Source: Rugalucina vietnamica (taxonomy: Eukaryota; Mollusca; Bivalvia; Lucinida; Lucinidae). From it: a stretch of 64,000 bases of DNA. The notes beneath the pieces were generated by a model. The model did no database searches. It saw nothing but the letters and a program-made list of their open reading frames with translations, and had not been told where the DNA came from. A program made the position numbers and the translations under genes. The stretch covers positions 15,075,351-15,139,350 of the forward strand of contig OZ024878.1 of assembly GCA_964017185.1 (NCBI GenBank), read 5' to 3'. This document shows, piece by piece, positions 33,371-46,378 of this stretch (the first letter of the stretch is position 1; each line of letters begins with the position of its first letter).

Positions 33371-34265
33371 TTTACCAGGAGGCACAAGTAGCCTATATCT
33401 ATTTCTTTAGGCCCCAATGGGAGGGGGGCCCATAGTCTCTATGGTGTAATTAGCAGTCACAAATGATTAGCGTGTGTCTAAGGTGTGTACAGGTCGTATA
33501 ATAATCTCAGCATGCTGAAAATTTTGGATTGCATGTACTTTTGTACAGTTATGTTAAGCACACAATACAGTATAGGCGCGTATCAAACGTTTAATGTAAC
33601 GCGTGTTGAACTTATTCGTACAAGACACATACCCGAGACACGTCGAGCTTTAAGCATGCTGCATGCTTAAAATACTTTAACGTACACCAAGCGTACAGAA
33701 CGCACATGTACGAGGTTTGTGGACACCTTGGCTAGCAGGAAAAGTAGTGATGTTGTTTAAGTTTTTTTTGTTTTTGTATAAATATAAGCAGCAATATCTT
33801 ATGAGCATGTTTGAGGACTTTTTTTCAATTTGAAGTATCAACACGTTAAATATGACAAATTTTCTACTTAAGCGTACGTATGGCCACATGGGACAGGTGC
33901 CAAAACGTCAACAAAATGTGACGATTTTCATATTGTGTTTTTTCCCTGTCAAACGGCACTTAAATATGTTATAACATTAAAATATTTCGTCCTAAAACCA
34001 TATAACACTGACTTCAGTTTCAGAAAGATTCCGACTTGGCGGCAGTCACGGTTGTTTGATTTATGTGAAAAAAAAGCAGAAGCAGACCGAAAAATCTGTT
34101 TGAAATAATGGCGTAATTTGACGTCGGAGAACAGCCGACGCCGATTGTATGTTTCGTTAAGGATATCACCCACAGATACGATGAAAATGTTACAAACAAC
34201 AGAAACGTCATTGGTCTGTCAGTTACTATTTAGTTCACAGTAGTTGTGGCACAGTAGATTTTCAG

Positions 34266-34468
34266 CTGCTCAGAAGTCCACCTATGATGATAAACGGAAG
34301 ATAACCTGTCTGGCATGCTCGCCGCAAGAAATTGTTACTCATGTTCAACAGGTGGACGAACAATTTTGCGAGAATTGGTACGGCGTATCTGCATTTGACA
34401 GCTGGATACACAGACATAAAAATGTTGATAGCCAAGGATCTTTTGTTAAAAAAAAAAACACACCCTGA
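34266..34468 (+). CDS. Possible terminal exon (candidate gene 1 3' end)
   Basis: An acceptor-like GATTTTCAG ends at 34265 and an open frame of 66 codons runs to TGA at 34466-34468. Its translation includes STYDDKRKITCLACSPQE, VDEQFCENWYG and WIHRHKN, a composition more like protein than most open frames here. The entry phase would be 1, compatible with the LDLa exon's phase-1 end, and AATAAA lies 130 bp downstream at 34597. No known domain was recognised. It could instead belong to another gene, or be non-coding, since 5.8 kb separates it from the LDLa exon and no intermediate exon was identified. Confidence 0.3.
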
Positions 34469-34596
34469 AACAAATGTATAACGCGCTGGCGGCTTAAAAT
34501 GTTAAGTAACGTCATATAGAGACGTTGACCTTTGCCCCGCACTCGGTTCGGAAGTGCAGGGAAAAGGCTGTAGATGACGTGTTTTTGTCAGATTTC

Positions 34597-34602
34597 AATA
34601 AA
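34597..34602 (+). promoter_or_regulatory. Candidate polyadenylation signal AATAAA
   Basis: AATAAA in TTTCAATAAAACTTC, 129 bp after the TGA of the preceding candidate exon. A TTGTATATTTG stretch follows. It is supportive only if that exon is real. Confidence 0.3.
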
Positions 34603-34817
34603 ACTTCTTGTATATTTGCTTATAAAATACTTTTGCAAAAACAGATATATTCATTTTTCTGTTGAAAATATAAATGGTGTACACGAACTTTTCTGACAAA
34701 CCACGTATGTATTAAACGCATTTGTTATGTGTCTCCGACGTGCTTCTGATGTTTGTTGAATCAAGGTATCTCTATGTCTATGGAAATACATTGGTTGAAG
34801 AATTTGCGGCATATTTT

Positions 34818-34870
34818 TCAAAAAAAAAAAAAAAAGAAAGAAAGAAAAAAAAAAAAAAAAAAAAAAAAAA
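34818..34870 (-). repeat. Poly-A tract
   Basis: A run of about 50 bases of A with a few G, on the plus strand. Confidence 0.85.
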
Positions 34871-35071
34871 CACCCACGATCCAATAGTTTTGTCTCTATA
34901 AGATTTTTAATTTTTGCTTAACTGCTGCGTTCACAATTACGGGGCTGTTTTTGCCCCTGTCACATTGTATATTTTTTCCGCTAGTTTTCACAACGTATCT
35001 GACGTGGCGCACTGTCACACATTGCGTTTTACGGTGCGCGACGTCATATACTTGTTTACTATATATATTTT

Positions 35072-37321
35072 ATTAGCAAAATATTACAAAGAACAATTGC
35101 TCGTAGACTGATTTGGAGGTTGGAGATATCAAATGGCTTTGCTACTACTCAAGATGCTTACAGAAAACAACACTCATGTGTCCAGTCTATGATCAGAGTT
35201 GTAAATAGTATTCAAGAAGCTAAAAATAAGAATGAGTACAGTATAGCAGTTTTTATGGATTTCGAATCTTGCTTTGAAAAAGTATGGAGAGCAGGATTGT
35301 TATACAAGGCAGCAAAGATTGGTATTTGTGGAAGAATGTTACTGTACCTGTACAATTACATCAATGATAGAAAATTCTATCTTAGAGTTAATGAGGAAAG
35401 GTCAGAGTGGATAACTTCAAAGGTCGGTATACCACAGGGTTTTGTTCTCTCGCCGCTTCTATGTAACCTCTATACAAGTGATGCCATGGACAACGTCAAA
35501 TCTAAGACACATACAGAATTTGCGGATGATAATACTGTGGTGTCACACAGTGAAGATCTAGATGAAGCTGCAGATACGGCCACTCATGACACAGATGAAA
35601 TTATCAACAATTGGTGTCCAAAATGGAATATGGGAATCTCAACAGATAAGACGGAAGTAGTTGTTGTCCCACCCCCAAATACACCAACACCCAAACTGAC
35701 ACTGAAAATCAAAGACAAAGTCATAAAACAAGTTCCTCATAAAAAGTCCTTGGAATCATAGTTGATGAAAATCTGGACTTCAACCTGCATATCCAGGAGA
35801 GGAAAAACAAGGGCTTTAAAGCACTCAAATGTATTGAACATTTCATCAACAATAACAATGGATGTTCACAAAACACTTTCGCGAGGCTATATAAATCCTT
35901 GGTACTACCTACATGGACTATGGAATCGCTGCATTGTCAACGGTTACAGATAAGGCAAGCAAGGAGTTGAATCAAGTTCAAAGAGCGGCTTTACTAAAGG
36001 CAACAGGATGCTTATCTAACTCCACTACAGAAGCAGTAGAAATTTTATCTAACTGTAATCCACAGCTAAGGCAGGCAGAAGAGTTACTGAGAATTCATAG
36101 TAAACATGACACAGAACCAGTTAATCAAGAATTTGATATATGCATAAAAGATCAAAACCTCAAAGGAAAAAAGACCACTTTCAATTTATTACTGTCTGCT
36201 TTTACTGAAATGAAAGCTAAGTTCAACCTTGAAAATGTAGCAAAGGAATTCCAGTATACAAAAGAACTTATGGGTCTTTGTAGACAGCTTAATATGTCAT
36301 GTAAGTGGGAAGAATTTGAGAAAGGAAAAACTGTACAAGAGGAAAACATCAAACTTATACTAGACAATCTAGACCCTGGAACTGTATCGGTTTTCACAGA
36401 TGGGTCAGCTTTAGGCAACCCAGGACCAACTGGAGCCGGAGCGGTTATCTACCATGATGGACTGGACAAAGAACCCATATGTATATCAAAGCCAGTATGT
36501 TCCAATGGTTATAACTACATAGGAGGACTTATTGGCATTCTAACGGCTTTACAACACCTTGTGGATCAAGAAAATCTGAAGAAGAACATACACTTCTTTA
36601 TTGACTGTCAACCAGCTATAGCTTCAGCATTTGGTACAGATATTCCCAGACACAATGTGGATGTCATTCTTAATATCAGACAACTATCATCACAATTAAC
36701 AATGGCCACTGTTTCACTGTACATTGGATTCCTGGCCATAAAGATTTTAAGGGCAACGAGTTAGCTGACAAGTTAGCAAAAGAGGGAGCAAAACAAATGG
36801 AGGGAAAGAAAGAGGATTTCTATGAGGGGGTTGCTGACAGATCGGAACTTCTAAAACTAATGAAACGTGGGCTGAAAGATAAAGGGCAGAAGATATACAC
36901 AAATTCTACAAAGACAGACTTGCTGCAAGAAATTATTTCAGAAGTTGGCAAATCACAAGTTACCATTGGAGACAGGAAAGTAGAGTCAATCATAAATCAG
37001 ATAATTACGGGCCAAGTGGGTCTCAATCAACTAGCATCTAATATTGACCAAACCAAATCAGATCTATGTGAGACATGTTCAGAAAAAGAAACCACCCAGC
37101 ACTATGTATTTCATTGTGAAAAATACAATAATCAACGGAATGACTTAGAGAGGGATGTTGAGGAAATTCTGGCCAGAAACGGGATTGTGCAGTCGGTAAT
37201 CAACCTGAAAGTCTTGACGGGTAATCTAGAGGAAGCAAGCAGAAGCATAAACGGGGAGCTGAAGAAGGCATTCGGAACATTCTTGAGATCAACAGAACGA
37301 CTTATAAAAAATCAAAATTAA
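35072..37321 (+). pseudogene. Non-LTR retrotransposon RT + RNase H, 5'-truncated and frameshifted
   Basis: RT similarity begins abruptly near 35072 (SKILQRTIARRL) and proceeds through AVFMDFESCFEKVW, GIPQGFVLSPLL and the catalytic FADD (about 35518). After a frame break near 35740 the KVLGIIVDENLDF motif is in another frame, and a second break near 35910 restores a third. An RNase H domain follows with SVFTDGSALGNPGPTGAG and IDCQPAIAS; a third break near 36720 precedes GHKDFKGNELADKLAKEG. The RNase H position normally held by Glu is Gly in NYIGGLIG. A C-terminal CETC..TQHYVFHCEKY zinc-knuckle-like motif is present and the frame ends at TAA 37319-37321. RT plus RNase H places it in the I/Nimb-like group. 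The 5' part with ORF1 and endonuclease is missing. It is a dead copy. Confidence 0.9.
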
Positions 37322-37600
37322 ATCCAAATTTTCAAGTAAATAAACTCGTAGTAAACAAACCTTATGTAGTAAACTCGCTCGAAGATCTAACACTTTGTGA
37401 AAAGCACCTAGAGACAGCAAAAGAATTGAGAAGCACCTAGAGGATATAGCCAGTGTTATATTGGCAAAAGAATTACCACCACCACCACCACCACCTATAT
37501 CCCTGAAGAAGCCAAGATGGCGAAACGTTGGATAAAGTGATAAATGTAATTAAAACTGGACTTAAGTTCGTGTTGGTGTTGTTTCATTTATTAACTATTC
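37322..37600 (+). repeat. 3' UTR of the RT-RNase H element
   Basis: It includes (CCA)n at 37470-37495 and CCCTGAAGAAGCCAAGATGG, and runs to about TTTCATTTATTAAC. The exact 3' end and target duplication could not be fixed. Confidence 0.5.
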
Positions 37601-37639
37601 GGCATATTTTTCCACACGCTCGGTGCGCGGTTTGTCTTA

Positions 37640-39327
37640 TACAGTAAAATGTCTAGTTCCGCAAACACTTCTCGTCGTCGGGGTATCCTGAAATTTCTAC
37701 TGCATATATCAAAAATGGTTTGGCATGAGCATATCAACAAATTTATATCCTTTCACATGCAGATTAGTTTTTTGAATTCGCGTCTTCCGTTTTGATTCTG
37801 GAAGCGTGAATGTAGGGGCACCAGCTGTTGTTAGATCCGCAAACCTGTGTCTAGTTCCGCAAGTGCTATTAGGTCAGTGAAATAAACATGTACAGAAGAA
37901 TTGCAAACTGCCTTTTGTGCATAAAATAGTCAAAGGAGGCTATATTGAGGTGCATTATGTACTTTCTTTCTCAAATAACACATAAGATATAGAAAAAAAA
38001 TCAATGAACCATGTTAAACTATCAACGTTATTACAACGTTCGCAAAATTCCGTCTCAGAAAACGAAGTTATCGAAATATAAATTTTCACGAGACAACTTC
38101 GATAGCATCGCCTTTTGGGTACAATAGTTACAAAAGTGTGACAGTATTGCCGACCTTGAGTTCTGAACATGCCAGAAACACACATGCTTATCACCATCTT
38201 TCCTTATGCTAAATTGTAAATTATTGTTTTCGTCTAAAGAGCGTATAAGACAATATTATAAGCATGTGCCTAGGCAATATGATGAGTTTTTTTTTGTTAT
38301 ACTACTTGTTGCTGTATGTAAACAACTACCTCTTGACATTTAAGAAGACATGTTTGATATTTCAAACCGTGAGGGACTTACAAAGATGCGCCCAACATTC
38401 CTCATACGCTGACGTGAAACCTAAATTTACATTGCATGTTACAGAACAACTTACGTTCGCTTGAATCTCAATTTTCAGTCCCTAATTATGACACTAACAA
38501 CAGTTCTACTAATTTAGGAGCCTCGTTTTCTGAAAACATATTTTCGTTGATTTGGGGTTTAACATCCCACCAACAGCTAAGGTCATATGGGGACGGGACC
38601 TAAAAATGGCCAAATAAAAGTACTCGTACTTTTTGTGCTTAAAGACAGGGCTGGGGTATAAAAGGCCTCACAGGTATACCTGTGCCATTCTTTCTCTGAC
38701 TGCTGAAGGGTTAACATCAATTCTGTGATTCTGATTGGTTTTCAACTGGGGGCCACTGTGACATCACAAAATGATTGACAGGTCTTACCTGTCTGCAACT
38801 AGCCTTATTATCTCTTATTATGTAACAGAAGGCACACTTCATAATTGGTTACAATAGACAATCAAAACTGTCTTGCCATGAAGAATTTATTTCTTGGTTT
38901 TCTTCAAATAATTACTAGCATTGTTTGAATAAATAAATAAATAAATAAATGAATACATAAATAAATACATGAATAAATAAAAAGTGTGATTTCTATCTGT
39001 CAGACATTAAAATTAAAGTGGAAATATGAACTTATATACTTGAAAGGGAAGGATATTAAAAAACCATAAATAAACAATGAAATACAAAATAGTGATTCTG
39101 TTTACCATGTACAAAACTAGATTTTACTTCAGTAGTGTATAAAGGTTATGAGAAGCAAAATAGAAAAAAAATATAGGAACTTATATTCTTGAAATGCATA
39201 AGCATTAAAAATCGTCATAAATTAACATTTTAATGATAAATAAATACAAAATATGGGATTCTGTTTAACATGCACAAAACTGGATTTTACTATATATACT
39301 ATTTAAATGTTTAAAAATAAATGACTC

Positions 39328-39363
<36 letters not shown>

Positions 39364-40415
39364 GATAAAAAAAGAAAGAAAGAAAAATGTTTTAGATTAT
39401 TATTAAATTTGTTTCCTAATCCTGTCTTATGCAGCTATAATGGTATTATTGGTAAATGAATTGTGGCTGTTTATTACAATCAATTATGACCTGTGATCCT
39501 TATCAGTTTTATGATCCCTATAGGTAGCCAGCTTACCTGGTGTAAGCCACGCCCACTGCTACTGTCTGGCTACCTGTTCTCTTTGATGCTGGGAACCAGA
39601 CCCCCCGGCATGAAAACCCTGTCTTTAAGTCATTTTTTTTTCTTCAAAATTACATGTAATTACGTTTATACAATACAAATACAATTAAATTTATTCAGCA
39701 TTAAGTATACACATGCATATAGCCTACAATAATATATATACAATGGTTTATGTTCTTTATTTAATTTGTAAATATATGCAGATATTCAAGCCTTTAGCCC
39801 CCCCCCCCCCCCCCGCCCCTCCTCACCACGTCTCGACACTTATGACATTCCATCATGTTTGTAGAGGTCCCATAAACTAGCAGCATTGTCCTAACATGAC
39901 CACAGCCGTTGTCTGGGACATAAATTAGTTGTGTTTGAACCGCATCAACTAAACGTACTGATTTCAGCATGGTGAAAATGAGTTTGCGGAACTAACAACA
40001 CATCTTGCTTATGTTTGACATGGAATAATTATTACAGCATTTGCATATTTTCTATTTATTTTCATGAGTTTATACCTGATAAATTTGTCTTTCAGTCGAG
40101 CAGATTTAATTTCTTGTGACACGCCGTGTGTACCAGTATTACGTCATTGATCGGGTGTCATAAAATATCAGACTCGCTAAGAGCGACTTAAAATAGATGT
40201 ATTAATTACCTCAACTTCTTTTGCCGTGGATATTTATCAGATATTGCAATTTTTGGAAAAAATGTTTTCGCTAATCGAAAGAGGAGTAAAAATGGATTAT
40301 AACCCACCATAAATTTTATTTTTGTTCGTAAGGTAAGGCATGTTGAAAAGCGATTGAAAGTAGAAGTTTGCTAAACTAACAACTTTGCTAAACTAACACT
40401 TAAACTGTACGTTAT
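37640..40415. repeat. Region bounded by AGTTCCGCAAAC motifs in inverted orientation
   Basis: TAGTTCCGCAAACAC (37654), TAGATCCGCAAACC (37833) and TAGTTCCGCAAG (37852) are mirrored by GTTTGCGGAACTAAC (39983), GTTTGCTAAACTAAC (40366) and TTTGCTAAACTAACA (40384). Between them are an AAAT microsatellite (38932-38990 and 39330-39385), a C run (39797-39815) and AT-rich sequence. GGGGTTTAACATCCCACCAAC at 38554 is a dispersed repeat start. It could be an old transposon with degenerate ends. Confidence 0.4.
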
Positions 40416-40489
40416 TGACTGCGATAGAAAATTGAGGCTATTGATATGACACTTGTGTCACATCTTTTCTTGTTTATAAATGTAGAAGA

Positions 40490-40664
40490 GGAGTTTTACT
40501 ATCCGTATAGCGAAAACAAAGGCGCTGATCAGCTGTACAATTACTGCCTAAAATGTCCGCGACATGCCTAAAATGTCCGCGAGGGCGTGTGGCAGTATAT
40601 AGAGATAAATAGATAGATATGCACCAGGCAAAAACCGGTTTTCTCATGACGCGGCTCATATGTA
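40490..40664. mobile_element. Family C MITE, decayed
   Basis: GCGAAAACAAAGGCGCTGATC (40510) marks one hairpin arm and AACCGGTTTTCTCATGACGCGGCTCA is the terminus. The opposite arm is largely replaced by a short duplication of CTAAAATGTCCGCGA. Confidence 0.65.
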
Positions 40665-41584
40665 AATGTATATGAATGAATAAACAAGGTTTTATTAATA
40701 TTGTCTTTTGTTTTACAATAATACCAGACAGGGGGATTTGGATGCTTTGAGATTAAGTAAGGATATTTGGAGTTCATTTCCCAAAATTGAACACTCTGGA
40801 CCAACAACCCTCTTTGAATGCTTTCACTAGCCTTCAAAGGATCTAACAATTATATTTTGTTAATATCAAGAGCGAGCAAGACCGTTATAATTAAAGCCAG
40901 ATGTACGTAATTGACCTCACGGTAGAATTTATTTATTTTTTGCATGTTAGTGTATTTTGATGTCCTACAAACGAAAATGAAAAGAAATCGATATAGGCTA
41001 TCACATGGTATATGGCAGAGGTGCACCATGCCGGGGATTTTTGTAGACATATATTTTCTGAAAGCCAGTACCCTAAGCTACTAAATGCCGCTTGTTAGCA
41101 CTCTGACTGCTGGGGCTTTATCGTGCCAGAGCGTGTTACGTACGTTACCGATGTATGATTTGTAAATTCAAGCTGCTAAGGGAATCACCAAGATTTATGA
41201 CAAAAAGCAAATATTTGACGAGAACTTTACCTTTAAATATGTAGCAGAGATGTTACCTAACCTAACAGGACCAAATTCAATAACATTTAGATTTCATGAC
41301 TACTGGTACAACAGAAGTAACGTAAATAACCCGTGTAATTTGGCATATCCACCGTGTTTCGTATCTTACAGAATATAGCTTTAATCAAATACCAAAATAC
41401 AATTTCTATTATAGTTATCTACAGTCCTTGCCCTTTAAAATGACATGAAGTAGAGCTCTCTGTGACCTTCCATCACTCCACGGATGCTGATTTTCTTCCC
41501 CTACCCCCATTTAGATAGTATGCCCATTAATAACCATGTCCCAGCAGAAACAGAACAAAGACTCTTCCTTTCCTGAACAACATC

Positions 41585-42010
41585 CTAGTTTTCGAAATAA
41601 AACCTCCATAAGTATTAAAAGCACACGAAAAATCAACTACAGACCTTGCTTCATGGTAAATGATAATGGTAACATATTTAACGTAATGTCATGGTAACGT
41701 ATGTAACAATTTTGTATTTTCACTATTGAATCATATACTTATGATTAATTGCAGATTATCAGTTTTCTCCCACAGTTATTTTAATTAGGAAATTGAATTT
41801 ATTAAATATATATGGCCTCAAATGTATTAAAATCACACATAAATCAACTACAGACCATGCTTCATGATAACGGTAACATTTTTACGTAATGGCATGGTAA
41901 CGTACGTTACAATTTTGTATCTTATCTATAGAATCAAATACTTATAATTTATAGCAGATAATCATTCTACTCCCATAATTATTTCAATTAGTAAATTAAA
42001 TTTACTGAAT
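41585..42010 (+). repeat. Two ~215-bp tandem repeats
   Basis: Shared strings are AATCAACTACAGACC, GCATGGTAACGTA..GTAACAATTTTGTAT, and AATTGAATTTA/TAAATTTACTGAATAT. A weaker third copy may precede at 41300-41410. Confidence 0.75.
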
Positions 42011-42364
42011 ATCTGTCCTAAAAATGAAAGAAATGAGAGCCAAAAGGGCAACAATCGCTCATCTGATGAAAATTAAGTCTGAAAAGGATTAAATCAGTAA
42101 CAGGAATGGAATAAAATTTATTTATTGCGGTTCTATTCTGCTAAAATACAAATTTGCACATTATTGTATAGTTCTATTATGATCGTAGACTCACGTCACA
42201 TATTTATCGTTATAAAACTGAATGACTCGCCTGTTGCGATTGGTCAAATACACTCACTTCCTTCATAATGTTAATGGTAAAGCTGTGACGTCAGTCTACT
42301 ACGATCGGTATAATATATCATACGTATCAAATGGACCATAAAGTGAAGGCTCTAAAGAACATTA

Positions 42365-42750
42365 TATTAGCTGAGTGAGCAGCTATTTCACTAAAGGTGG
42401 CCATACATCTACCTGAACTTAACTACTTCCGTGTGACTTCACTCGGAAATCGACACCAAAACCTAAAACAAATAAATATAGGACCACAAAAGAAATACAA
42501 CCTTGGGACGTTTGTGAAGAAATGTAAAATTGTGTATTCATGTGGATTTGCTCATAAAATGCATCCATTCTTTCACAATAAAACTAAAACTACACCACAG
42601 ATACAGCCTGTATATTTAATTATGCTTTCTGAGTATTAGTGCCTAATTGTCAATTTTGTTTTTTCCCACCTCGGATTTTGGAGTGTGAATTTCTTTCTGA
42701 TTGCGCCTTAAAAAGTTTTCCTGACCATTGCCTACGTATACCTTTTTAGG
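42365..42750. mobile_element. Family A element, rearranged
   Basis: The start TTAGCTGAGTGAGCAGCTATTTC is in minus orientation (to about 42600) and the end CACCTCGGATTTTGGAGTG..CCTACGTATACCTTTTT is in plus orientation, so two fragments abut. Confidence 0.55.
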
Positions 42751-43189
42751 ATCACAGGTAACACAACTGAAACTACTGACTGACTGACCATCTGATTACT
42801 GGTTAACCGCTCAGGTCTGAGCCTGTCCAGGAAAAGTGGTTTAAGTCAAGCCATTCATACATACAAGTCTCAATGGTTTAGTTGGGTGGTTATATTTGAA
42901 ACAATTTTTGGATGTCATGACGTCCTAATGTTGGGTATACGCGCTCGTAAGTCCCACATAAAATTTAGGCAACGTCCCGACATGACCATAGCTGTTGAAG
43001 GGGACGCTGAGCATCAATTCAAACAAACAAAGAAACTTTGGAACAAAAGAAAACTTCCATATGAACCTCAGTGGACTGAGCAAGACACACGGAAGGTCTG
43101 GCCCCAGCCCAGCCGTCTTAAACAATATTTCCAGACACGCGAGTAATGTGAATATCCATCCCTGACTTATATTACATATGAACATGTAC

Positions 43190-44630
43190 TTCTTACAGAA
43201 GTTTAAATAAGATATTGAAGGTGCTACAGAATGGCCACACTTACAAATTCACCATTTTACGTGTAACGTTTTGTCTTGTTCTCAAGGGCAGCTTATGCCC
43301 TAGTTCAAAGGAGATGCGATCAAAGATATAACCGCTAGAGTGACCATAGTACTTTCATCCATTAATATTACACATTGTCATGGAAACCGGAGTTCTGTTC
43401 AGATCTGGTTCTTCCTTATGCATTTAAACTGCAGAACTGTATCCGTCTAAATTAAATACATGTAGCTTGCGGTATCGCAGACAGTAAATGCGCAAAATGA
43501 CAAATTTTCGTGATAAAAGAGGGCAGCTATTAAGTGTTTTCTGTCCCATAACCACCATTGTTGCTTGCTACAAATTGTTGTTAAGTGATTCTTACTTGAT
43601 GTTCGATGGAGTAGATATAATATATTTCCTTTGTTGCCATTTTATGTTTTTGCCCGTATACTTGTAGAAAATTCACGAAAAAGAAAGTTTCGAACAACCA
43701 AGTTCCCACACCTGTGCTCGACACTGTACAACAAGGCCACCACGCTCCCCACTTTGTAGCTCGGTTCAAAATTAAGTAGTGACTCCAATATAGCATTATC
43801 ATCATTAGCAACCTAATTATGTTGAGTTTTGCAGATTTCATGCAAGTATCCATCTTTCACTAACCATTCAATGCATGTAAGGTGTATAACCAATCAAAAG
43901 GAACACAACCTCAAGGAGTCGCGCTTAATGTTGTTCTCAATGGAGAAGAGCGCTCATTTTATAGCACTGCCACTCTCTGTCTTACCACATCGGTTCGGTA
44001 TAATTACATGTATAATCATTTATGATTTCACTATAGCAAAGTACATTTTGCCAACATGTTTTCAGCAGTTACATTTAAACAAACATATGAGAGTTTCTTT
44101 TCTGTGTAATACAAAACACATTATGGTCTAACATTACAATATCGTGTGTATTTTCCTGCAGAAAATACCAATTAAGAATGCAATAGTTTTGACATAATAG
44201 AAGTAAATAAAGATATCTTACCAGCCCCACAAAAATCCACCATTTTGTCGATCCCTTGAATAATGGTATGACGTTTGAATTAGCTATAGCACACTCACTC
44301 AAAAGCCTTGATGACATCAATGTTGGCGTCAATAGACATATCTGCAAGGCTCATTTTTATGTAGCTTCAACAAGATTAGCCCTATAGTGTCTTGTTACAC
44401 ATTGGCTGTAAGGCTATGTCACAAATCCATGGCTAAAGTTAATCAATCCACCTTCACATTTTGCTTGCATAAATATGACGAAGATTGATTGTTCTATTGT
44501 AATATCTAGTGAATTTCATGAAAGATGTGTTTTATTTTTGTTCAGATTCATAAGCGTTTAAGAATCTCAGCCCTTTTTGTATGAGTGGAAATGACTTTAC
44601 GACACGTTACCATATAACAAGACACTAGGC
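43190..44630. other. Interior of the 4.6-kb element, no gene identified
   Basis: No recognisable domain on either strand. Short open frames have no conserved motif. Confidence 0.4.
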
Positions 44631-44639
44631 GACATGCAT

Positions 44640-45400
44640 TAAGGTGGTGCTGTGTTAGTATTAAGCTTGTAACCATTAAAACAATGGCGAATTTAAACTA
44701 AAAATGCGTCATTGAATTGAGTTGTTCCCCAATTACCTTTCAAGAAAGTTCAAGAAAGTATATTATGTATTTTCAAATACATGTATGTAGTCAAGCAAGA
44801 ACGATGCAAGTTTCACTCAATGGGATAAAGTTGCAAACAAAGTCCAAACATTGTTGGTTAAATACTTTGGACAGCAGATTTACTTGCAAACACTAAATTC
44901 ATTATTTCGAAGCAAATCCTCACAACTTATTTCACCTCAGCCCTCTGTATGCAGGGAATGTTCTTACGATATCTTGCCGTTATCTACGTTACCACTGACA
45001 AACCACTCGGTAACAATCAATAGATGTCATTGATTTATGATAAGTTTACCATTTCGACAATGTCATGTTTAAACTAGAATATATCGCTGAATTGTACTAT
45101 TCCCCAGTGTCCCTTTGAGAATGACTAAGTATGGTTTAGTTTTACACGTAAATATATGTATACTGGCAAGTGGGGACGACTCAAGTTTCAATATATGACA
45201 TGCAGCTGCAAACAAAGTACAAACTTTTGAGTGGACTAATTCGGATAACCGACTTTATTCAAAAATATTTCCACACAATCAGTTTGTTTATTTGCGTTAG
45301 AAATTCGACGTACTATTTGTTCATATGGAACTTCCACTGCATATATTGTTACATACGTTACCATACGTGGTACAATGAATTATGTTCATAGAAAGGCATC
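44640..45400 (+). repeat. Two diverged ~400-bp tandem repeats
   Basis: TTGAATTGAGTTGTTCCCC (44713) pairs with CTGAATTGTACTATTCCCC (45089). CAAGTTTCA followed by GCAAACAAAGTCCAAAC and then TTTACTTGCAAACAC pair with the 45180-45290 sequence. Confidence 0.6.
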
Positions 45401-46378
45401 TGTTTTAGCATATTTTTCATATTTGCTAATTTTTGTGTTTGTTTTAACACAAAACTTCATAAAAATATACCAAACGTTGATTTTATGGCGATTCTCATGA
45501 AATTGGCAACATGTCACGTACGTAACGCATTCAAAAGGCCGCTACGTCCAAACGCCCCAACGGTCAAAGTGCTAACAAGTGTCATTTTGAAGGGAATTGG
45601 ATGTGCTTTCAGAAAATTATACCCTACAAAAATCCCCGGCATGGTGCACCAGGGTCTATTGGCTCCTCAACGTCTAATACCGTTCCGAGCTTGTTTTCGA
45701 GATATCGGCCTTCAAAATCGTCAAATTTGAGAGCGAAAATACATTGACGTCAACGTAAAATGCGATTTTTAGACCCCCTTTTTGTTAATTTTCTTGCTAT
45801 ATTTAAAAAAATCCACGGTAGGATTTTTAAAAAAACTGATATGTATTAGAGAAATTCCTGAACTACATATAGATAACGAGAAAGTCCTTAGTTACCGGAT
45901 TCGTTTTCCTGCTATAGGCATTTGAAGAGAGGTGAGTCGTTGCTGAATTCAGTACATTTTACGCGCGACGTCGATTTTGCCCCAAAAATTCCGACACTGT
46001 CTAGTATTCAATATTGCTAACTGTCGTGGAAATGTTGTTTTCTTCGGGATAACATGTCCACAATCTATATTTTGAGCAAAATAATAAATAATATCAAACA
46101 ATGTCATCTGCATAATTGTATGGATAAGGTTTCGTATTCTGAACGTAAACTGACGCTAGAAATGACGTTTCGAGCGAAAACTGACGTTACGAATGCGGCG
46201 TAAAAATGACGTTTCGACCCTTAGATACGCACGTTCCTTTGAGCGCCTTCAATTACGTACATCTGGCTTTAAATAGAATATAAACTCAATTTCCTGTTCA
46301 TTGCTTACTTTTACAGTTTGATACGAGTACACAACGTCTTCAAATGCATTCAAGTGACATCAGCAGTCTTAAAATGCT

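Larger units (their letters stand above)
41020..45650. mobile_element. 4.6-kb element with long inverted termini
   Basis: The left end GGTGCACCATGCCGGGG (41020) mirrors CCCCGGCATGGTGCACC (45634-45650). The match continues inward: TTTCTGAAAG against CTTTCAGAAA, CTTGTTAGCACTCTGAC against GTCAAAGTGCTAACAAG, and GTTACGTACGTTAC against GTCACGTACGTAAC. No target duplication could be fixed. The interior has tandem repeats and a family A copy but no transposase was recognised. Confidence 0.65.
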
